Part shown: positions 1-12,932 of the stretch, one piece after another
How positions within the stretch are numbered: position 1 is the first letter of the stretch
Layout of the letters: the number at the start of each line of letters is the position of its first letter
From: Termitomyces sp. T153
Taxonomy: Eukaryota > Basidiomycota > Agaricomycetes > Agaricales > Lyophyllaceae
Assembly (NCBI GenBank): GCA_018296165.2
Contig: JACKQL020000098.1
Coordinates: 109,245-173,244 of the forward strand
Length of the DNA: 64,000 nucleotides
Direction of reading: 5' to 3'
The notes under the pieces: generated by a model
What the model saw: the letters and a program-made list of their open reading frames with translations, nothing else
Told to the model about the DNA's origin: nothing
The model's database searches: none
Program-made: the position numbers and the translations under genes

Positions 1-909
1 TGGCTGGGAAATTGGGCAAGGAGATGAGTGATCGGCGGGACGAGTGAGTGCTTTTTTTTCGCGTTTACATGTACCCATCGCAACTGCATCCCAGTGGCAG
101 GCATGTGCACGAGACAATTTCTGCTCTTCATACAACTATGGCACAGCTAGCCACGCATCCCGAGACTGTCTCGCTTTATAACCTCCGGCTCCTACCCCTC
201 AGCCTCGAGCGTGGCGCACTTCTTGCGCAAGCAGAATGGGAAGAACGGCACGGGCTCGAGTGTGCACAGAATGCGTACGATGAAGAGCGTGAGCGTGTTG
301 AAGAGGAATGGCGGAAGGGACGTGAGCGTGTGAGGGAGCGCCTATTGGAGGGCATCGAAGAGAGACGAAGGCGCGCTCGTGAAGAGAAGGAAGGCGAGGG
401 CACAACTGGTAGGTCGTTATCTTCTCCTTTCCATCTGTATACAGACAGCATCTCCAGACCCCGCCATGGACGCCTCGTCGCGCCAGCATATCACCCGCAA
501 ACTAAGAAATAAACTTGGTACATCCCCACCACCGACCCCTCTTGGATCAGCCACTTCCTCTGCTGCTCAAGCTGGCCTCATATCCTCGCTTCCCATCACC
601 TCAGGCCCCTTTCTCAATCCACACTCCCTTTCCGTCGACGAGCTGCCTTCGCCCTTCCCGCTACCTCTCACAAGTTCTACCGCGCCCACGGCCTCCCAAG
701 GCGGCGGCGCAGGTGGAGCAGGAGGCAGACGTAGACATAGAGGCAATGGTGGAGGCGGGCAGCATGTCTTTGGGCAATTGGGGAAGAGCTTGTTCCAGCT
801 GGGTTCTTGTAAGGATGCCGATATCGATCACGACTTGAATGAAATCAGAAGGGGTAATAAGAGGAGGCGCGCAACAGCTGTTGCGCTGGGCAAGTTGGGC
901 GTCGTGTGA
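1..909 (+). CDS. SDS3: Sds3-like histone deacetylase complex subunit, 5' partial
   Basis: Likely a subunit of the Rpd3L/Sin3 histone deacetylase complex, acting in the nucleus as a repressor scaffold. The gene begins before the window. Exons are about 3-43, 95-408 and 458-909, with introns 44-94 and 409-457; an acceptor at 448 is equally in phase. The first two visible exons carry the Sds3-like region: a short helix (ISALHTTMAQLATHPE) followed by a long Glu/Arg-rich coiled coil ending in ERLLEGIEERRRRAREE. This is the arrangement of the Sds3 family. The last exon is Ser/Pro/Gly-rich and ends with a basic segment. The stop is TGA at 907-909. It is tail-to-tail with the sterol acyltransferase, 155 bp away. 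The family call comes from the coiled-coil pattern. The N terminus is not visible, so family membership is likely but not certain. Confidence 0.72.
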
Positions 910-1064
910 ATACCTGCCTTGTCCTAAATCATTGTAATCTATGTATCCATCACACCTTATCAGTTGTTCATGCATATGTCGTTGTGAATTATTCCATATA
1001 TCAAACCAACGTGGTTGAGATGAGATATAGTATGCAATGTAGTCAATGCTTAAATAGGGATACC

Positions 1065-3356
1065 TCAGTAGGCGACATATGCTACACATAGCAAAGGAAA
1101 GCCAGCATACAAACCAAGCCAGAATACGATATTACCCAACAGTCTATTGCGCTTCACAGCCGGTATACGACTGATGAAAATCATCGGTAATTGTACAATC
1201 TGCCGATATAACAGATCAGGAGACTATTCTCTCTTAGGCGAGGAACAGGACTCACCTGAAGAACAAAAAGGTAAAATCTATACAGAACATGAACACTCGT
1301 GAGGTAGGTCAATCGTAATATTTAACCCACCTAAACTTCTTCGTCACGATAACCATGACGAGTTCGTGGACACAAGCACTAAGCAGAAACGTCAAAAACA
1401 TAGCCCGCGTCTTTGACACGCCGTAGCCTGAAACTGTAGGAGCATAAACATGCCGCAACAGGAATGTGTGCACAGGCTTGTTCCATTTCCTCGAGAATTC
1501 GTCCCATGACGTCGAATTCCACCTAGAGTTTATCATTATAAATTAATGTCAGCAACCATGATGTTCAAGAGCGCCCATACTATATTGTCTTTCATCAATA
1601 AAGAGAGGTGCGAGTTCAAACCTAGAGCTTACCCAATCTTCGTAAAATTGGCGATCAGCAAAGCTAATACCAGTCCTGATCAGAACAACCAGGAGATATA
1701 TTGAATCGATATCAGCCTCACAAAGAGAGTTCCGCGAATGCATTACATATGCATTCTGCAGGGAGTTCAGCACCATCAAATGTCAACAAAAGTTAAAGTG
1801 ACTGACCGAAGATGATGAAGAAAAGGAGAAGATATGCGATCATAAATGGTAATGCGAGATCAAGCAGCAGCCGTAGAATTGATGAATTGTAAGTAGGTGT
1901 GTAGGGTAGTATAAAGGTTTCCGTCACGGTGTAAAGAAGCGCGAATGTACCAAACGTAGCAGCCTGAACCGCGTTTTTCAGTCAAAGCCAGCCGAAGAAC
2001 TTACGAACTCACAGTCTTTTCGAACACGTAGATGGGTCGGATCCTACGCGTAACGTCATCAGCAGGACTTGAGTTAATCAGATTTCTGTCATACCTCTCT
2101 GTTCGTGGATATTCCAATTCGTAAACAAGAGTCGGCATGAGCTGGTAGATAACAAAATTCTCCAAGGTTATATTATTTGGCCATGTCACATGAAGTGGTC
2201 CAAGGCTTGTTAGTTCGCTTTGTAGGTCAGAGTATTCTCTCGCCAACTCGGAAATCTGCTCATCTGGGTGGTCGACCAACACGTGAGGCACAAAGTGAGT
2301 ATCTGTGTGCGTTTCAGATGTCTTTCCTGTTTGGATTTTTGCGACCGATATATTGCCCTCGGTGGTTTGAGATACTTCGGTAAGACGTCGACGGAGAGCA
2401 TTCGCAGTAGCTACGTCGGTGTAGGATGATGTCGAGTCCTCAGGAACATTTGGAGTTCCTGCTATAGGAGTACCTTCAGGAGATAAAACACCAATGTCCA
2501 CAGCAGCCTTTGCTTCCAGTTGGTGGACTTTTGCATCCCTCAAAGCAGCTTCCCAGCCACCGACCGAATCGGTAGCCCGACGAAGTTTTCTAAGCACCAA
2601 TTCACTTTGCATTTCCGATTGTTGAAGGTGACCATTGACGGACATGTAGGAGTGCATCTTCATGATCATGACCTAAGATTGACTTTAGCGATGTAGGAAT
2701 GACCATATGGACGGGTAACTTACGAGTGAATGCAGAGTCAAGAAGCCGGACTGGACCCAAGGCCACTTCCTGCAACGCAATGTCAGTGTTGCAGGCGATG
2801 AATCACAATTGTTTAACTTACCGGTTAAATGTCCATATGATCGCAGCAACAAGAACTGCCGTTTGGTAGATGTGCTGCAAGACCAAACCGGTCCAATAGT
2901 AGTTGATCCAACGCTTATTCAGAGCAAATGCAAAGGGGACACATAAACTTGTGCTTAAGACTAGGACTGCATCACTAATCGCGAGCGTTAACAAGTCTTG
3001 AGAGAACATGGTCGCGAAGGCGAGGTTGAGAGGGCGACCGTTGGACTCGATGCCGCGCACGTAGACGCGGACCGTAAAGATAAATATGGATATCCAAAAC
3101 AAGGAGAAGAAGCCCTGTGGTAATTGTGGCACAAGTCGAACGCAAAGACAAGGTAACAACCCACTCGAAACTCATTTTCACCAGACAACTCATTCGTACT
3201 ATCGAAATGAGATTTACGGGGCGCAAAGGTAATCAACGCGCGTAATGTCTTGGAAGACTTGGATCGATAAGGCTTGGACACGTAGAGAGTTCCTCCGGAG
3301 GTCTTGTAACCTCCGCTGTTCGTGCGAGAAACAGCCGTTGACGTAGGATGGGACAT
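1065..3356 (-). CDS. ARE2: sterol O-acyltransferase (Are1/Are2, MBOAT family)
   Basis: ER membrane enzyme that esterifies sterols with fatty acyl-CoA for lipid-droplet storage. The ATG is at 3356. Exons (minus): 3356-3165, 3114-2822, 2769-2724, 2672-2013, 1963-1807, 1755-1722, 1663-~1622, 1522-1331, 1277-1256, 1199-1065, giving about 590 residues. Seen: a basic N terminus, several hydrophobic spans, the motif FYEDW next to WNSTSWDEFSRKWNKPVHTF, the MBOAT histidine in ACVHELVM, then KKFRFYLF and a hydrophobic tail LLGNIVFWLGLYAGF. These are hallmarks of ACAT/ARE enzymes rather than of DGAT1. One junction is odd: the obvious GTAAGC donor at 1632 does not keep frame into WNSTSW. An in-phase solution needs a weaker donor at 1621 and inserts four residues inside the FYxDWWN signature (see findings). 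The neighbouring clr2 is divergent. Confidence 0.9.
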
Positions 3357-3927
3357 GACTGAAGATACGCTAGATGTCGTACAAGTTCAAATAGTGATAT
3401 GTTGTTAGATGGTTGATATAAACGCCTGTCCGACAGGCTACGTGTCGAGACGGAGAAAGAGCTGCGTCATACACGGACAGTGACATACGTAATCACTCGG
3501 GTTCGCGATACATGATAAGGTATATTTCTTGTAGTAAATAGTACAGACACTAATAGACTATGCGACCCCTTCAAAACGCCATCCTGAAACGTGCGAAGGG
3601 TAGGCGATCTGCGAGGACGAACGATCGCTCTCGCCGCGTAGTTTAACGTTCAGGCACATCCAAGGTAAGTGCAAGACGTAGATAATGTCACGGCATGTCG
3701 ACAGAAATAGAAGACAAAAGAAGCAAAGAGGACAAAAAAAAGAGCAAATGGAGAAATGATAAACATTGTTGTATATGGCGAGAGCAAGCCGCTAAAAAAA
3801 GTCGTTATATAGTAAAATCACCCTGCTTGGTGTTATTAGACTCCAAGGCCGTAATCATCACGTGCTTATACTTTATCACTCTTGCTGGCCTTCGACATCA
3901 TCCTTTTCATTGAAATCGACCTTCGAG
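3357..3927. promoter_or_regulatory. divergent intergenic region between ARE2 and clr2
   Basis: This 571-bp stretch lies between two start codons that point away from each other, so it must hold both promoters. I see a purine-rich stretch (about 3705-3760, AAGAAGCAAAGAGGAC) and pyrimidine-rich DNA just before the clr2 ATG, but no clear TATA box at a convincing distance from either start. No further gene is apparent. Confidence 0.5.
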
Positions 3928-6498
3928 ATGTCAGCAAGAAAAATCTCGGAAAAGGCGATAGAAATGCCAAAGAATCCTCACTTTCTTGACTTTGAAAGGT
4001 CGGATGGTAATTCATCGCGGTGGCCAACCAATACTACTCGAGTAGTCGACAGCTCTGGAGAGGTGAACTATATGCAACCTCTGACTCTTGAACATCCTCA
4101 AACAATCAAGTGGCGACTGGGAGTCGCACAGGCAATTGCAGCGGCGACTGGTATGCCAGGTTAGTCTAAGCACCTACATGTTTCATATCTCATTATTGAC
4201 ATGTCTTTTTAGCCAGCCCTTCCTACATCCTGAGGGAATGGCCGGCAGGATATGCCTTCTTTGATCATCATAAGGGGCCCGCACTCAACCCAAGACATGA
4301 TTTGTATCTCTTTGGTAATTCTTTATCTAAGTCTCCTTGTTGTCTATCTCACTTGTGCAATAGGTAGCGTTAATCGACGATACCGCTCTATCAACGAGTT
4401 CATTCCGCATGCGATATGGCTTTATCGGAATTCCACAATGGACATGTCGAAGTGTCTATGCAAATACTGCCGGAAGTTGCCACAGAGAGAAGTCACTGCG
4501 TCGCATGCGCCCGGAATCATGCGTGCCAGTCACAATTCACCCTCAACCCCACGTTCAAGACCTGGACGACCAAAAGCTGTACACGAGGTGGCAGCAAAGC
4601 GTGCTCATGACAAAGTCTATGCGTCTGTCCAAAGGGCGCCTCTTCCTGTGATCTCAAAGTCTCCGAATGTCCACAGCAAGGCTACTATGCTGGTTGAGCG
4701 CAATTCAGATCTCAGAGCTGTGTCTTCCAAAACATCAATGAAGCTCAGACGATGGTTCAGGACGGGCGAACTACTGTGGTGCGCTCTGACTCGTCCGATT
4801 GAGGGCCCAAACAATACTGCCATTTATTTCTGGCCTGGTCTTGTAGACGAAGTCAAACTCAAAAGTAGACCAGTTCCGCGCAAGACATTGGCGGAAACAC
4901 GTGCGCCATTGGAGAACGGGAAGGCGCCAGATGTGGCCGTTAGGGACACCAGCGATATTGTCCCTTGGAGTATTTCTCAATCCACGGAATATAGAATGCA
5001 ACTGCTTGCTGTAAATCATACATACCTCGTTTCTGACGATCAAGTCCTGCCCTATCAGGCTCATGTCCCCTCAGATGATCTCATAACTGCGCTGAAAGCT
5101 TTCCCGACCGAGCGCCTTAATTTCGATCGTGACTCAATGTCAAAATTTAATCCATGCCCTAAGGAAGGTGGTGCGCGTTTCGATGATGCAGTGGCACCCT
5201 ACGCGATGGCTGTACAAATAGGATCTACGCTCTCTGGCTACTGGTGTCTCACCGATGAATGGGCTTTTGAATACCACCTAGGTCAAGATGTATTCCCGAC
5301 TCCCACGCCACCTCGTCCAAAGTCTGCACCGTCTCTTGCGACGTCCTTGTCAGCAGTCATTGAGGCAGCAGGGCAGCATAACGCACAAACAAATTATCCA
5401 ATATCTAGTGGACCATCCTCGTCCTCGGGACCTAAGCCTCATCTTAATGGCAACTACTACCCTGCTGTATCTGGGGCCAACCCTGATATGTCTTCGTCGG
5501 AGGCGCAGCGTCTTTCTGCGCGAATTCTTGGGAAAATGGCTTCTCCCCTTGGTGAAAACCCGCCACCGCTAACGCAAATGCGCTTCCAGGGCCTGTGGTG
5601 GGGCGCAGAACGGATTTGGACCGATGAATTTGTACGCCTTAAAGTGCCGCGTCGATGCATCGCCCCTCTCGGAGCAGAACATATCTTTCCGCCGTCTGGG
5701 CCCGGCAAATCGACACTAGCTATGTGGGAGGCATCTGGGAAAGACATCAAAGAACTTGGTGCAGGTTCTCGTGGAGTTTTCATGAGGTTGGATGGTTTAT
5801 TTGTTGTAGATGCATTACAGGGTGATGGATTTTCGACAAAGAAGGAATGCCGGGCAAGTGGCATGTTGTACGAGTTGGCCGACGTAGACTGGGAGGAGGA
5901 TTCCGTGATATTGGATAGTAGCAGCAAGGAAAATACGGCTCCTATGATCTTCATACCGGCGCCATCGCCTCTTAATCCACACGTCCTTCCACACCTTAAT
6001 TCAGAGCCTAACATATCTGTGACCACACGACCACAACAGCTAACGCCCAACCCTCTGCCCCCGACTGCCCAGCAGTCGCATCCTCTACGCTCACACTATA
6101 CATTGCCCGAAGCTCCGACAGGCTATTTCTTCCGCCCGATCTTACCTGAAGGGTATGAGGCCGTCGTTTCTCTGAGCTTCATCAGTGGGCGATACTATCC
6201 CAGGATTTTATCTCATCCTTTGTTGGAGAAATATGTAGAAATGGCAATGACAAACACCAGCGGACTCCTGGAACACAACAATCTCTGGGCTCTGGAAGGT
6301 TTGTCTGCTGGCTTCCATAATTCTGTAGACCCAGTTCACTACAAGTCATCACGGATGAAAATGATAGAGGATGCTGATGTGACGTCGGTTCGAGAGCTGG
6401 AGATTCACAAACACGAACGGATGAGGGAACTAGAGGATGAGAACATGGAGGACGTTGACGAATTAGCTTATCCGGACGCAATGGACGTTGCGGATTAG
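3928..6498 (+). CDS. clr2: Clr2-like transcriptional silencing protein
   Basis: Similar to fission-yeast Clr2, a subunit of the SHREC silencing complex (Snf2/HDAC-containing) that acts in heterochromatin. Exons 3928-4159, 4213-4314 and 4364-6498 sum to 2469 nt, or 822 residues. Near the N terminus lies WRLGVAQAIAAATG, then across both introns REWPAGYAFFDHHKG, RHDLYLFG, RYRSINEFIPHAIWL and the Cys pair CLCKYC. This is the Clr2 N-terminal (transil) domain. A Clr2-type region with FWPGLVDEVKLK and RFQGLWWGAERIWTDEFVRL follows, separated by Ser/Pro-rich linkers. The C terminus is acidic. The start at 3928 was chosen because it opens the exon that splices in phase; an ATG at 4252 lies inside the next exon in the wrong frame. 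A silencing factor lying 18 kb from a heavily CpG-decayed repeat block is suggestive but may be coincidence. Confidence 0.85.
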
Positions 6499-6857
6499 AT
6501 CGGCTTCTGAAAGGACATTTGTAGGAATGTACATGCTATCTTGCTATCAATTTTCGCCCAAAGTCAATGTACAGTATTATGATACATGAAAGCATAAAGT
6601 GTTGGGCTATCACAAATAGTCGATCGGGCAGTCACCCTCTCCACTTCATATTCCGACTCTCATCTGTCCGGACTGGTATCATTTCTCTGCAGCCGCGCAC
6701 AGGGCGCAGACCCAGTCCACAATTGCTGAGGAACCGTCGGTGTCGTGCCCTAGCTCGCTGCCTTATACCCTGCTCTTGTGACGTTTTCGGCCAGTAGCAA
6801 GTGACTTCGGCGGTTCCTCCAAGAGTAGCATTGTTATTCAACTTCTTTCATTCCTTC
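6499..6857. other. intergenic, clr2 3' end to KAR9 promoter
   Basis: A 359-bp spacer between two genes on the same strand. It is C/T-rich just before the KAR9 start (about 6835-6857), as is common upstream of basidiomycete genes. I see no TATA box, RNA gene or additional coding exon. Confidence 0.4.
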
Positions 6858-9646
6858 ATGATGTCCTCAAGCTCCATTTCGAGTTCCTCGTTCAAAGCAG
6901 ACCCGGCCCTTCCGCCCTCGCCATCGAGTATGAGCGCAAGTTCAATTTCGTCGCATTATCCTTCAGATCAAGAGGATGAAGGTATGGCTTTAACATCCTG
7001 CCCCCTTGCATTTTGCATTCACTAACAAGAGGTAGACAATGTCACCGTTACACGCTCTTTGATGAAGAAGGATGGGAAACAGCGAAGTCAAGAGTACGTC
7101 CTGTTCTCGATTGTACTCAGCCTCGGACTGACCAGCTACCAGAGACCTACGTTTACTGGCAGTTTCAACACTCATGACAGAACTTTCTTATTCCATCTCT
7201 GACATTCAGACACGTATTTTTGGTAATACAGACTTCCTCTTATTGCGTGAGCTAGATCTTATTCATTATTTTCAGAGATACAGGAACTACGACACAAGTC
7301 CCACTCTTCTACCGACACAACAAGTACCACCAATGTCATCGACCAATCCTTAATGAACCTTGACGAAAAACTCGAAAGCGTTGAGAAGGGAATGAAATCC
7401 ATCAATGATTCTCTGGACCCCCTCCTGCAAACTACATCAACTCCCATTTTGCAGTCGAACGGCGACCCAAGCTACAGCACGCTTCTTCTTAGAAAGCATA
7501 CAACTTTGCAGGCAGAGTGGGAAACGGTTCGCACTGAAAGCGACGTTCTGAGGGAGGAGCTCAAGGAGGATAAATGGTTAACTGTTTTTAGGACGGTAAC
7601 AGACCAAGCAGACGGGATGATGTCCAGCTTGGAGAAAGCCGTGAATCGTTGTCAGGTAAGGCTTCCCGTCTACTCCTGCAAACGCCTGTAGAGCCATATT
7701 GTTGTTTAGGATTTCATATGGCAAGTGCATCGACGCGGAGTAGATGACACACACCAGTCACAAACTTTGCTATCAGGCAAACGTAATGATAACCACTCAG
7801 CTTTGACGTTAGAAGTATTCGCCCCGTTATCAGAATCCTTTGAGGCGAAGAAAAGGTACGTCATATGACACCAACTCCAGAATATGGTGTTAAGGCATCA
7901 ACTAGGCATTATATGCCAGCAACGTCCAAGGTCTTGGCAATCATCGACAAAGGTGTACGCGACCGAGTTACAAAGAATGGTGAAACATTAAGAAGGCATG
8001 CCGAATCTGCTCAACGTTGGAAGAATTTGCGAGAGCGAATTGCGAGAACAGACGTGGAGATGGAGAGTGTTCGACAACTTCTCGTTAATGGGGAAGCAAC
8101 TCCCAGTGAAATTGGCTCGAGCACATCAACAAAAGACGGCTATCTCGCAACACCTTCGAGTGGATCCCGTGCATCAAGTTCTGCAAGTACACTCTCTAGT
8201 TCGATATCTCCGCTTCGCAAGTTCGCTCGAAAGATCACAGGAACAAAACGACCGCCTGTGACCCCACTTTCAATTAATAAGGACCACGTGAAACGTGCGC
8301 CTACCTCTGAACCTGTTCCAAGCTTTCGTCAGCAGAAGACTTCTTTCTTCTCTTCTATGCGTGGAAGTCAACCTGTGACTCCTATTACATCAGACAAGCC
8401 AGGACACAGGCACAGTCAAAGCCTTACCCCGGACACACCTCATGCTATCAAGGCCGATAGCAGCGCAGTGAAATCTCGTGTTACTCCACCCGTTAAGCAA
8501 AGATGGAATGGTTCCACGAAGGTCGAGCCGGAATCAGCTCCTAAGGGGACACCACCAAAGCGACCCCCTTCAGCGACTGGAACATACGCTTACAAAGGTG
8601 ATATCCCACCTGTTCCACCGCTTGGCACAGTATATCGACGGAGTATTTCTCGCGCGTCGATGGTATCTTCTCGACCCTGGTCGCCCGTGACTTCTACGTC
8701 CACAACGCAGTCTTCTCAGCCAACTCATTTCCCCATCTTTCGGCCTCCTTCTCGCGCCCAAACTCCCGCTGGACGTCGTGGTGTTACTCCCGGACTTGGA
8801 ACGACCCCTCGAAGACGTCCGAAGACTCCCAGCCACATACCTCTACCCCCAAAGCGGCTCCATATCACACCAAGTCGATCAGAAAACAGCGAAGACGACG
8901 ATAACCCCGATTTGCAACGTGCGTTGTCTCCAACAATGAGCGTGACTTCCTCGAGCTTTATGAGCCATCCACCCCGTCCTCCAAGTCGTTCAATGATCCC
9001 AGTCCCAAGTCTGCATTTCTCCACTCCATCACGGCCATCGTCTTCGATGTCATCTAGAGGCTCCGTGGCTCGGGCGCAAACACCGGAGAGCACTCTTCGA
9101 GCCAACGTGCAACGAATCGTGCTCTTCCCTGGCATGAGCGGGCGAGTGACTCGCCCTACTGGAGTCACCAAACTCCCACCATCCAGTTTCAAGGACAGTA
9201 CCGGAAGCCTTGCGCCTTCCAGGCCAGGATCACGTATCGGTGTCACTATCCCGAATCTGGAGAAGTTTACCATGCATGGATATATACCAAGCAATCCGAA
9301 AGATCCCCTCGATGCTGAGGTCGCGACAATTGTGAATTCGACAATGCATAGTTTGTTCATTGAGAGATTGGACCCGCCTCTGAAGACGATACCAAAGCCA
9401 GGCGAAGAGGTCAAAGCAAGATATGCATTTACGAATACCCTGAGCCGAAAAGAACTTACTCTTCGTTTGACGACTTTGACGCGACCTGGAAAAGGGACGG
9501 AAGATGTAATGTCGACAAAGAGAGTTATGTGTCGAGTCGGGGGAGGTAGGTGATCTTTATTGACTTGAGGTCATTGACTCTAATATGAAGATCAAGGCTG
9601 GCAGGACCTTAGTGATTATATTCTATCTCGACAGGCAGGAACATGA
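6858..9646 (+). CDS. KAR9: Kar9-family spindle-orientation protein
   Basis: Kar9 links astral microtubule tips (through Bim1/EB1) to the actin-based cortical machinery and so orients the spindle and nuclei. Exons 6858-6981, 7030-7093, 7143-7222, 7276-7655, 7710-7855, 7906-9545 and 9597-9646 sum to 2484 nt, 827 residues. The conserved helical part includes DLRLLAVSTLMTELSYSISD, IFEIQELRHKS, EDKWLTVFRTVTDQADGMMS, DFIWQVHRRG and HYMPATSKVLAIIDKGVRDR. It is followed by about 450 residues of low-complexity Ser/Pro/Thr/Arg sequence containing SxIP-like stretches such as SHIPLP, and a short conserved tail (GGWQDLSDYILSRQAG) encoded across the last intron. The tail block and the helical block together make the family call firm. 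Two close ATGs (6858, 6861) could serve as start. Confidence 0.85.
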
Positions 9647-10336
9647 ATGGTTGCATGCTCAGTGAGAACTGACGACATGTGATCCGAGTGCGGACATATA
9701 TAAACTGAAGTTCCGTAGACAACCTATGCTCAGTTTCCTTGCTATTTAAAGCATCACCATCGACTTTATTTTCTGTCACGCCTCGATATGTACAATAGAA
9801 ATGTTGTCAAACGATGTTGCGACGACAGGCGAGCGTGGACTTTTTCAGCGTTTAAGTGAGGTCATGGAAATGTCACAAAAGGTCACTGATTTCGAATCTT
9901 GATAATTGTGGTGGCCATCCTTGCCATTGCATTGAAAACACCCATCAATTCAAAAATCAAGGAAGACAAAACAACAAAAGGCTTTCGCTTTGTTTTTTGC
10001 AAGTGAGGTTATTGCGTACCATAGTAAAGGAGCAACCAGATGGGTGTAATAATCATAAGAAAAGTTGATTAGATCGTATTACTTTGGTGATTGGCATTCC
10101 AACGACGTGACACCAGAAGCTTGTTAACCCGAGCAGTCTGTTCAAATGCATTTACTTATACAAGTATATATACTTAGTGTACGCTGAACTATCTTACCAC
10201 AGGTAAGTAGGCCCAACCGGTTCCAAGAAAAGCCCTGAGTTATGTATTCGGCTCGGTCGTAATAATCCCGTTCGACTCCGATCTGCATATATATATAGAC
10301 TGGAAGGATCCTCCCGAAACCAACGTAGATAATACA
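9647..10336. promoter_or_regulatory. intergenic with TATA element before TRAPPC12
   Basis: A 690-bp AT-rich spacer. An alternating TATATATATA run at 10288-10297 lies 40 bp before the first ATG of TRAPPC12 and is the best core-promoter candidate. The rest (9650-10280) shows neither a gene nor an RNA gene that I can support. Confidence 0.45.
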
Positions 10337-12764
10337 ATGAATGGTATGGCATGTGCTTTTCTTGGAAAAGTCTTGAACCCCTCAGACCACGGTCTCGTGG
10401 CGACATGGCCCCTTTTGGCCCGGTTACCCAAAAATATAAAAGGAGGATGGATGTTGGCTATGTCCCAGCTGCACCCCACAATGTCCTCGCCTACAGAATC
10501 CCCTAAAACCTCACCAGGGAAGAAAATCAAGCAGCTGCCCATGAAGCTTGGTAGGAAGATCAAGCACCAATTACACAGAATCTCGTCGATGGGTCACGTG
10601 CGCCAACACCTACAAGAAGCAATCACCTCCATCTCTCCCCTCATCCACCCAATTGATCGACCCCGCCGTTCCAGCGTACCCATCTCAACGCCCGCATCGT
10701 CAAAAACGGATTATAGCAGGCTCAGTCTCCGATCCACCAAAGGCGCAGAGTTCAGCCGGCATACAGATTCCCAGGATTCATTGGTTTCTTCTAGACATTC
10801 CATGGACGGCTCTACCCCAATGCAGGAGAAGCAAATTCAGTCTACTAGCGCAGATGAGCTGGTATCAGAGCCTGCGTCAGAACTTGTCGTCGAAGATTCT
10901 GTTGAGCAGCCCGGGTTGGACGATACTGGCGAGCCTCGTCAGACTGTTCTCCCAGAAGAGCCAACGTTTTTGACGTCAGCCGTTCACGTCGAGCTCGGCA
11001 TTCCAGATCCCTTTTTGGTCGACGATGATACTTCGTCTGAGGAGGAAGCGGCGGTCAATGATCCTGCGCCGCCGAGCCAATCAGTTACTTCCAATGAAGT
11101 TCCTCTGGCGCTTCCACCTTCCCCTAGAGATTTCGAGCCTCCCATGGCACTCACAGTCGGTTTACTGTCAACCAACGTCAACAAAGCTGTACCTCCTCTG
11201 CCAGCCGATAGTGAGACTGATGAAGATGAGGCGCCCGATCTGTATCTTCCAGGGCTCCTTCTGCCTACCATGTTCCTCCCTATACCAAATGTACGCCGCT
11301 CATTCTCGACCTACTTATTTTGGTGGTTATCCAGATCTTTATATTATAACTGTACTAGACCGATCCTTTGACTATACTTCTGACGAAATATATCTATCCA
11401 CCTGAGAAACGTCCTGTTCGCGACGTCACTGGCGACTGGCAACGAAGCGATTTTCACACTCTTGTCGTGAGTATAAGGAGTGTGTCACCACCAGGACAGT
11501 CAATGATATAGCATTGTTACAGATGACGAACAGTTGGCGCGCTCTGGCCAGAATGGCTCGAGATCGACTTGTCGCAGCCGATCCAGAGGATCTCACTCTC
11601 GTTCTTGGTGTAAGGCAGCTATATGCAGTTTGATACGTTTCACACCTAAATATACATTCCTGTTCACACAGCTTTGGTATCTCCGTCTAGCCTGCTTAGC
11701 CCGTTTACGCCTTTTCAATCAGGCTTCAGCAGAGTGTAACAATCTCTTTGTCGTCCTCAATGCCATAGAACCTCTAGACGCACGCGAATGGGTATTTTCA
11801 CGTATCCTGCCCTTTGAACTGGAGGTCATCAACGCACGAGTGAAGTATTGGGCTGGAGACCATATGGGCCACCTTGACGTGCTAATCGCTCTACTTCGCA
11901 AATGCCGGAGCAAAGCACGGCAGGAGAAAGGGAATGAAGTTGCCGTCGCGATGTGGAAGGAACGTGGCGCCCGCGTGTGTTTGATTATCGCGTCTCAGCT
12001 CGTGGAAATGAAGGTGTGCATCGTGCGAGCCACATTATCATTCACTGCCTTCTGATGTTTGATGCTGATAGTTTAACAGGATTACAGAGCAGCGGTCAAG
12101 TTGCTCGAGCCGCTTTGTGAGCAAGGAGAAACCTCTACTGCCGCATTACGTTCCTCAATAGGTCGGATATACCTTCAAAGCGGAGAGATTCAAACGGCGG
12201 TGAAGCATTTTGAGATTGTCTCCGCCGATCCGTTAGCGGCTCAAGAGCTTAAAGACATGAATGCTGGTCTCCTTGCCTGCGCAGAAGGAGACTGGCCCCG
12301 CGCAAGCAGTCTTTTCACAGAAAGCATCGCCAGAGATACCAATGACTTTGTGGTATGTATATGTAGCCTCTATTCTCTGAGCTTCGCGCTCACTTACCCT
12401 AGGCTGTTAACAATCTTGCTGTCGCGCTGCTTGGCCAAGGAAAATTACAGGAGGTAATACTTGTCGTTTACACCTAAGCCAGAACTTGAATATTTCTTGC
12501 TGAATAGGGAATTGATGTCCTGGAAACTGCTTTAAAGGCATCTCCGTTAAGCGTGGTCGTAACAGAACCTTTCCTCTTCAATCTTTGTAAGTTTCTTGAC
12601 TAACCATTTTACCCACAAGTTCAATGCATCATACTACTGTAGCAACATTATATGAGCTGCACTCCGGCACGGCAGCGGAGAATAAACAAAACCTCTTGCT
12701 TGAGGTTGCGAAATGGAGTGGAGATGGTTTACGTACTACTTGCTTGAAGATGCCATCAAGCTGA
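10337..12764 (+). CDS. TRAPPC12: TRAPPC12-like trafficking complex subunit with TPR repeats
   Basis: Homologue of TRAPP complex subunit 12 (TTC15), which works in ER-to-Golgi membrane traffic. Exons 10337-11290, 11359-11466, 11523-11609, 11672-12013, 12080-12352, 12403-12453, 12508-12586 and 12643-12764 sum to 2016 nt, 671 residues. The N-terminal half is disordered (Ser/Pro, then acidic). The conserved half begins at TDPLTILLTKYIYPPEKR and contains WRALARMARDRL, LWYLRLACLARLRLFNQA and TPR-like helices (YRAAVKLLEPLCEQ, AALRSSIGRIYLQSGEIQTA, AVNNLAVALLGQGKLQEGID). It ends LFNLSTLYELHSGTAAENK. The start is uncertain: 10337 is the first ATG after the TATA run, but in-frame ATGs at 10451, 10460 and 10482 are also possible. 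It is tail-to-tail with ERG4, 168 bp apart. Confidence 0.87.
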
Positions 12765-12932
12765 GAGTTGTGTTGCACACACATGAGATTCAATACATTG
12801 AATTAGCAACGAAGGGAAACCAATTGGGAATATGTTTATGTTCATAGCAGTGGTCATTGAATATCGACTAAAATACCTTACTGAAGATAATCAGCTAGCT
12901 AAATGGGACCTGAGGGCCTGGGGGTATATATT

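Noticed and set aside
2988..3226. Overlapping minus-strand frames near 2975-3226 as separate genes
   Set aside because: They read into or across the first intron (3164-3115) of the sterol acyltransferase.
4252..4363. ATG at 4252 as the start of the Clr2-like gene
   Set aside because: It lies inside exon 2 in another frame and reads through intron 2. Splicing from the exon starting at 3928 gives the conserved REWPAGYAFFDHHKG block.
8725..9414. 229-residue open frame on the minus strand
   Set aside because: It is a shadow of the Ser/Pro/Arg-rich part of KAR9, which has conserved blocks on both sides of it on the plus strand.
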